Origin: Molanna angustata
Taxonomy: Eukaryota; Arthropoda; Insecta; Trichoptera; Molannidae
Direction: 5' to 3'
Length of the DNA stretch: 64,000 nt
NCBI GenBank assembly: GCA_963576475.1
Contig: OY754980.1
Coordinates: 21,275,822-21,339,821, forward strand
Below the pieces are notes generated by a model. It worked only from the letters and a program-made list of their open reading frames with translations. It made no database searches and had not been told where the DNA came from. The translations under genes and the position numbers were made by a program. Within the stretch, counting starts at the first letter, position 1, and each line of letters begins with the position of its first letter. Below, one piece after another: positions 59,722 through 64,000 of this stretch.

Positions 59722-60653
59722 TCTATATTAAAAATTTGAATGTTTGTATCTATGTATGTATGTATCTTTGTGTTGAATGCGCTCCTAAACCGTTCATCCG
59801 ATTGCAACGAAACTTTGGTGAATTGTCGAGTGTATACCTGGGATAGTTTCTGGATTGAAATTTTTTTCTTCTACTTCTTCTTCATCGGGTATAAGGTCAT
59901 TTTACATATGAAGGTAAAATGAACTAATACTCTGGGAGAAGAAGCTCCAACTGTCCTTCCATCTCTTCGCAGGTCTTCCAGGACAGTTTCTGGATCTAAA
60001 TTTTTTTCTTCTTCTTCTTCTTCATCATGTATTTGATCATTTTACCTAGGAAGATGGAGTATCCTGGGAGAATAAGGTCCAACTGGCCTTCCATCTCTTC
60101 ACAGGTCTTCCCAGGATTGTTTCGGGAATTAAACTTTTTCTTAACCTACTGAAGGGACGGGAGGTAATAAAGGGAAAGGAGGTACTGAAGGGCCTGAAGT
60201 GACGGGTGGTACTGACGGGTCTGAAGGGACGGGAGGTACTGAAAGGCCTAAAGGGACGGGAGGTACTGAAGGGCCTGAAGGGACGGGATGTACTGAAGGG
60301 CCTGAAGTGACGGGAGTTTCTGAAGGGCCTGAAGGGATGGTAGTTTCTGAAGGGTCTGAAGGGACGGGAATTACTGAAGGGCCTGAAGGGACGGAAGTAC
60401 TGAAAGACCGGGAGGTATTGAAGGGCCTGATGGGATAGGTGGTACTGAAGGGACGGGAGGTGCTGAAGAGCCTGAAGGGACGGGAAGTACTGAACGGCCT
60501 GAAGGGACGGGTGGTACTGAAAGGACGGGAAGTACTGAAAGAACGGGAAGTACTGAAGGGACGGGAGGTGCTGAAGGGTCTGAAGCGACGGGTGGTAATG
60601 AAGGACCATTTTTGATTATACGGGCAATACGAAGTTTGCCGGGGGTTCACTAG
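59722..60653 (+). mobile_element. Non-autonomous Helitron-like element
   Basis: Begins A/TCTATATTAAAA with a TGTATGTATGTATC run and the block GCTCCTAAACCGTTCATCCG then ATTGCAACGAAACTTTGG, common at the 5' side of lepidopteran Helitron-like repeats. Ends ...CACTAG/T. A GGCAA...TTGCC hairpin (in CGGGCAATACGAAGTTTGCC) sits about 12 nt before the CTAG. TC start, CTAG end, a subterminal hairpin, insertion between A and T, and no target duplication fit Helitrons. The interior has a roughly 140-bp direct duplication (about 59855-60130) and a minisatellite. No Rep/helicase. Confidence 0.7.
60135..60600. repeat. GC-rich minisatellite (18/27-bp units) inside the Helitron-like element
   Basis: Alternating GAAGGGCCT, GAAGGGACG and GGAGGTACT 9-mers. 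With a 9-bp base unit, long ORFs appear on several frames (Pro-Phe-Ser-Thr-Ser-Arg repeats on minus, Gly-Thr-Glu on plus). These are by-products, not genes. Confidence 0.9.
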
Positions 60654-60840
60654 TAACAATATAAAAATGATAAGCTTAAATAAAAATTAGCAGTTTTACT
60701 CTCCCACTACTATGTAATTTTGATGTGATATGATGCATATTTTGTAGCGTCAAATTGTCCACGAGTACATATTTACATAATATTATGCTCTACATATTCC
60801 ATAATCTTAAAATTTGACTTTTTCAAAAAAAAATTTTCAC

Positions 60841-60900
60841 GTCGGCCTTCGTGGCTCAGTCGGTTAAGTATTTGACTGCTAATCCAAGGGTCCCGACTTT
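60841..60900 (+). mobile_element. tRNA-derived SINE (family S1), 5' head only
   Basis: CGTCGGCCTTCGTGGCTCAG then TCGGTTAAGTATTTGACTGC is the best preserved S1 head in the window. It stops at GGGTCCCGACTTTTT before the B-box is complete. Confidence 0.65.
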
Positions 60901-60916
60901 TTAAACGCGTAGATAT

Positions 60917-61065
60917 TCAACTAGAATTATGAAAAAAAAACTAAGTATATATAATTTTAAGTTGTATTTATTTTTTTCGCAAACGCGACTCCCATTCGCC
61001 TGGTATCGCTCTATGCTGAGGTAACTTAAAATTATATATACTTTTTTCATAATAATAGTTGATTA
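60917..61065. mobile_element. Small foldback element next to the exon 3 acceptor
   Basis: The end TCAACTAGAATTATGAAAAA with AGTATATATAATTTTAAGTT is inverted at 61026-61065 as AACTTAAAATTATATATACT with TTTTTTCATAATAATAGTTG. About 45-bp arms flank a GC-rich loop (GCAAACGCGACTCCCATTCG). It ends 100 bp before the splice acceptor. Confidence 0.65.
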
Positions 61066-61164
61066 TGGAGTTCTATCATGAAGTGACAGTTTCCAACATT
61101 GATAAAAAAGTGTAGATATTCATTGAATAAATTCTAAAAGGAGTGTTTATTTATTTATTTACAG

Positions 61165-61926
61165 GTTTTTAACTGTCCAGCAAATTTGGCGTCACACAGG
61201 CGATGGCATAAACCCAGACTTCCTGGTGCCACCAAACACAACAGAAAATCACAGCCAACTGCAATACAAGAGGGAGACAGAACGTCCAACGACGCCATAG
61301 AACACACTGAAGGCAACCGTTTTCCTTGTACCATATGTGGAAAAATATTCAGAAGACAAGCATATCTCAGAAAGCACTTCTTAAGCCACCAAAGCAGTGA
61401 AGAGGGTAAGGAGAGTTTAGCCTATTCAGATAAAAGCAACGAAGCCCTCAAGTTTCCCAAAAGGATCGAGGAGTTCGGTGACGATGTCAGAATAATTGAC
61501 GACGCACTCCAGGAAAGATTTCTGAATCTATCACAGACTGGTCAAGAGTATTCCGCTTTTCATCTCGTGCAATCAGAGTTCCCTAGAAAGATCAGTCACT
61601 ACGAAATGGGAGAAGAGTTAAGAGACACCAACTTCAATAGCTTTTGGAATAAGCTGCCGCCGTCCGGGCAAAACTTAAACATCAACTATTACGCGGACAA
61701 CGATTCCGAAAGGCACTCGAGATATCGAGAAGGTCGGAGAGAAGAGCGAACTATTAAGAGTTCAGAACGAGACTTGGGCGAAAAGTACGCGTTGTCCGTT
61801 TGCACTGATTCTGAAGAGTCACAGACGTTGGACATTACGGGGTCCGAGGACGAAAAAGCGATGGACAAAAGCTCAGACAAAAATAGGGAGTCTTCACGAA
61901 TGGAAGTCGACGGAGACACCAACTGA
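61165..61926 (+). CDS. nerfin-1: INSM1/nerfin-1 family zinc-finger protein, coding exon 3
   Basis: Encodes residues 314-566 and the TGA stop, entered in phase 0 after TTTACAG. VFNCPANLASHRRWHKPR completes zinc finger 2 (His 324, His 328) and is the strongest family signature. Zinc finger 3 is FPCTICGKIFRRQAYLRKHF (Cys 368/371, His 384/388). The rest is acidic, low-complexity sequence without further fingers, so the protein has three fingers where vertebrate INSM1 has five. The N-terminal repression motif (PLDLS) with C-terminal DNA-binding fingers is consistent with a neuronal transcriptional regulator. The 5' end is defined by the acceptor; no in-frame start is used here. Confidence 0.93.
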   Translation, partial: VFNCPANLASHRRWHKPRLPGATKHNRKSQPTAIQEGDRTSNDAIEHTEGNRFPCTICGKIFRRQAYLRKHFLSHQSSEEGKESLAYSDKSNEALKFPKRIEEFGDDVRIIDDALQERFLNLSQTGQEYSAFHLVQSEFPRKISHYEMGEELRDTNFNSFWNKLPPSGQNLNINYYADNDSERHSRYREGRREERTIKSSERDLGEKYALSVCTDSEESQTLDITGSEDEKAMDKSSDKNRESSRMEVDGDTN

Positions 61927-62320
61927 CAGTTACTCATATTTAGACCAGTCCCAAGGTTTCCACTTGTTGTGAACGATCTGCCAGGATGGAGGTTCAATCC
62001 GGAGAATCGTGGAACCGACAATTTCTCTTTATTTCAAACCAATAGTTTTAACTCCATCTACGCTTATAATTCTAGAAATGTTGCAGAAATCGACGTAGAA
62101 AGGCGGTCATTGTATTTTCCGTAAATTGTAAATAATTTCAAATCTCACAAAAATGTATATGTAACTTATAATGTATGTAGGTAATATCTAGGTAGGTATA
62201 ATATATTTATTAGTTTTATTGTAAAATTAAACGAACGTAAATTTGTTTTGTAATCTGAATATATGTATATGAAAGTAATTAATATATAATTTGAATAAAA
62301 AGATTATTAAAAAAATAAAC
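61927..62320 (+). other. nerfin-1: nerfin-1 3' UTR (extent uncertain)
   Basis: Non-coding after the stop. The first AATAAA-type polyadenylation signal I see is at 62294-62299; further ones follow within 100 bp. Several TGTAAATA-like motifs (62130-62160) are present. Confidence 0.45.
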
Positions 62321-63464
62321 TATACCTATGTATGATAAATTTACTTTAATATAATATGTTCTAGTCACATTTAGTCAAATAAAAAAATATGTATTTACCA
62401 ATAAAATATTTACAAGGGCATTATATTTAGAAAAACTATTAGGTTTATTTATAATAAGTAGTAATAAATTAATAATAAAACATAATTTAGAGTTAAATTA
62501 TGTAGGAAAGAGTGTAACTCTAGTCAAAATATTTCTGTAAATCTGATGAGTGTTCTGATATGTTGTAAATAATTTAAGGTACACTCAATTTATCAGAAAT
62601 ATTGTACAAAAATTCTTTATTATAATAAGGTTATTGTAAGTGTATATTAATATACCTAGTAAGATGTACTTATTATTAATTATATTTTTATTAATTGAAT
62701 GTAAAACAACCTACATAGAACATACCTTTATTTTAAAAATAATATTTATATAAAACATTCACGAAGGAAATATTTTTTTATATTATTAATGAAAATAATT
62801 TCTTGTTCAATACCAAATATTTTATACATATTATTAAATTTTTATTGTGTATATTTAAGTATACATACTTAAAGAATATTCATTCATACAGGATTGTATA
62901 ATTATATATTTGAAATATCCGTTTTACTTTACAGAATGTGAGATATTATTTTGCAATTTTTAAGTATTCTTTTATTTTAAAGATCGATATGGTGAATATT
63001 TTTTTATTATTAAATAAAACATAAATATTCATTTAGATATGATAAAATATATATATGGGAAACGGCCAGTTCTTTTTTATGTTTGATCTCAAATTTAAAT
63101 GTAATAATAAATTGTACATATATAAATAAATATTATTATATTTGTAATAAATGTTAATGTATCGATTAAAGTTTAAAAACAAAATATACATTTCTTGATT
63201 GATTAAACAAAATGTTTTAAATTTGAAAAAGAATTATTGAAAATATTTAAATGATATTAAAGTTAAGGTGTAACAATACAGGGCTGTATAAATATTTCTA
63301 AAAGTTAAAATTCACTATGTATAGTATTACTTATTTGGAATTTTTTCATTAAACAATTTTTATTGTTTCACGAATATTTTCGTCATGATAATAAACCGGC
63401 AGCTACCAAATGATACCAAAAATTTATTGTTTTTTTATTAACAAAAAAAAAACAACAGTATTCA
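62321..63464. other. Very AT-rich 3' flank
   Basis: No gene or repeat family recognised. It may include a longer 3' UTR, given repeated AATAAA motifs. Confidence 0.4.
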
Positions 63465-63845
63465 GTAACCATACCATACCATTTGGGGTAGGTAGAGAGA
63501 ACCGAACGCCATACTCCTCTCTATTGACATACATTTCTAGCTTCATTCACGTCCATTTTTTTAAAATAATAAATTAATATGTCCATGTTAGAAAAGTGAC
63601 TTACATTCCCCAAATTAAGCATAAATGCTCGTGCTATAGGTGAACGAAATCGGTCGAGGCAGGATTCGAACTCGCGATCACTGGTTTACTAGCCCAGCGC
63701 GCTCTGCCATCGACCCATCATATCCATATATCATCTTGTACAAGCTCATCTATTATTCTTCTATTATTTTTCTCCAATGCCATGGCCGACGTCTTCTTTT
63801 TGTTCCTTTTTTATAAGCCTTATATGCCGTTTTTTGTCAGACAAC
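63465..63845 (-). mobile_element. LINE fragment (family C) interrupted by a SINE
   Basis: GGGGTAGGTAGAGAGAACCG to CATTCACGTCCA, then, after the SINE at 63575-63715, CATATATCATCTTGTACAAG continues the LINE order known from 40325. CCATGGCCGACGTCTTC follows as a decayed coding part. Confidence 0.5.
63575..63715 (-). mobile_element. tRNA-derived SINE (family S2) nested in a LINE remnant
   Basis: Minus strand: GGCAGAGCGCGCTGGGCTAG head, B-box GAGTTCGAATCCTGCC, then GACCGATTTCGTTCACCTAT, ending near ATGGACATATT. Confidence 0.65.
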
Positions 63846-64000
63846 AAGATCTAATAGAGTAAATCATGTTTCATTTGACTGTAATTAATTATTAGTTTTT
63901 TAGCTTTATCTAATGCAATATTTTTTAATGTACCTAATATATTATCTACAAATTAATAGTATTTTTTATTTTAAATAAAATGTCTATTAGTAATTACTAA

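Noticed and set aside
60046..60659. 187- and 172-aa Pro/Phe/Ser/Arg-repeat ORFs on the minus strand
   Set aside because: A 9-bp-based minisatellite is open in several frames; no start context, splice signals or homologous family.

Overview
The window is a stretch of insect nuclear genome. It is AT-rich, has spliceosomal introns, holds one recognisable host gene, and is otherwise packed with eukaryotic transposable elements (TEs). The TE repertoire (RTE-type LINEs with (GAA)n tails, tRNA-derived SINEs, Helitron-like and piggyBac-like elements, a BEL/Pao element, many short GTAGGTAGGTACCTAC-type runs) suggests a lepidopteran. That placement is inference; no species is claimed.

Host gene: three exons on the + strand (41904-42647, 43803-43997, 61165-61926) encode a 566-residue zinc-finger transcription factor of the INSM1/nerfin-1 family, with a PLDLS CtBP-binding motif and three zinc fingers. 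Intron 2 is 17.2 kb, splits the second finger exactly after CPECDK, and is filled with TEs.

Layout: 1-41.8 kb is intergenic or upstream sequence. It is a mosaic of dispersed repeats: RTE LINE 3' ends, three tRNA-SINE families, a (TGAA)n-tailed family, a repeat with a 'gcgggcttattgcc' core, tandem arrays of 45, 64 and 106 bp, and several terminal-inverted-repeat (TIR) elements. The TIR elements include a hAT-like element with a perfect 8-bp target duplication, a TTAA-flanked piggyBac-like foldback, a MITE at 26.9 kb, and a TIR element carrying a MADF-domain exon whose empty site survives in a paralogous repeat. From 41.8 to 62.3 kb lies the nerfin-1 gene. Its intron 2 holds a (TTTA)n array, a perfect 36-bp-arm hairpin, a young 5'-truncated RTE LINE (14-bp target duplication), a 63-bp tandem array, a (TA)n tract, a full-length BEL/Pao retrotransposon with 256-bp LTRs in which I see no difference, and a Helitron-like element. 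62.3-64 kb is AT-rich 3' flank with repeat fragments.

Most notable: between the primer-binding site and the gag-pol ORF of the BEL/Pao element lies an apparently perfect palindrome of about 808 bp. Each arm is a 5'-truncated Penelope-like element (PLE) carrying the end of a PLE-type endonuclease ORF and a hammerhead-ribozyme-like motif. The sense-oriented hammerhead would cut the BEL RNA between leader and gag. Because the whole lies in a host intron, its transcript would contain a 404-bp perfect double-stranded stem.
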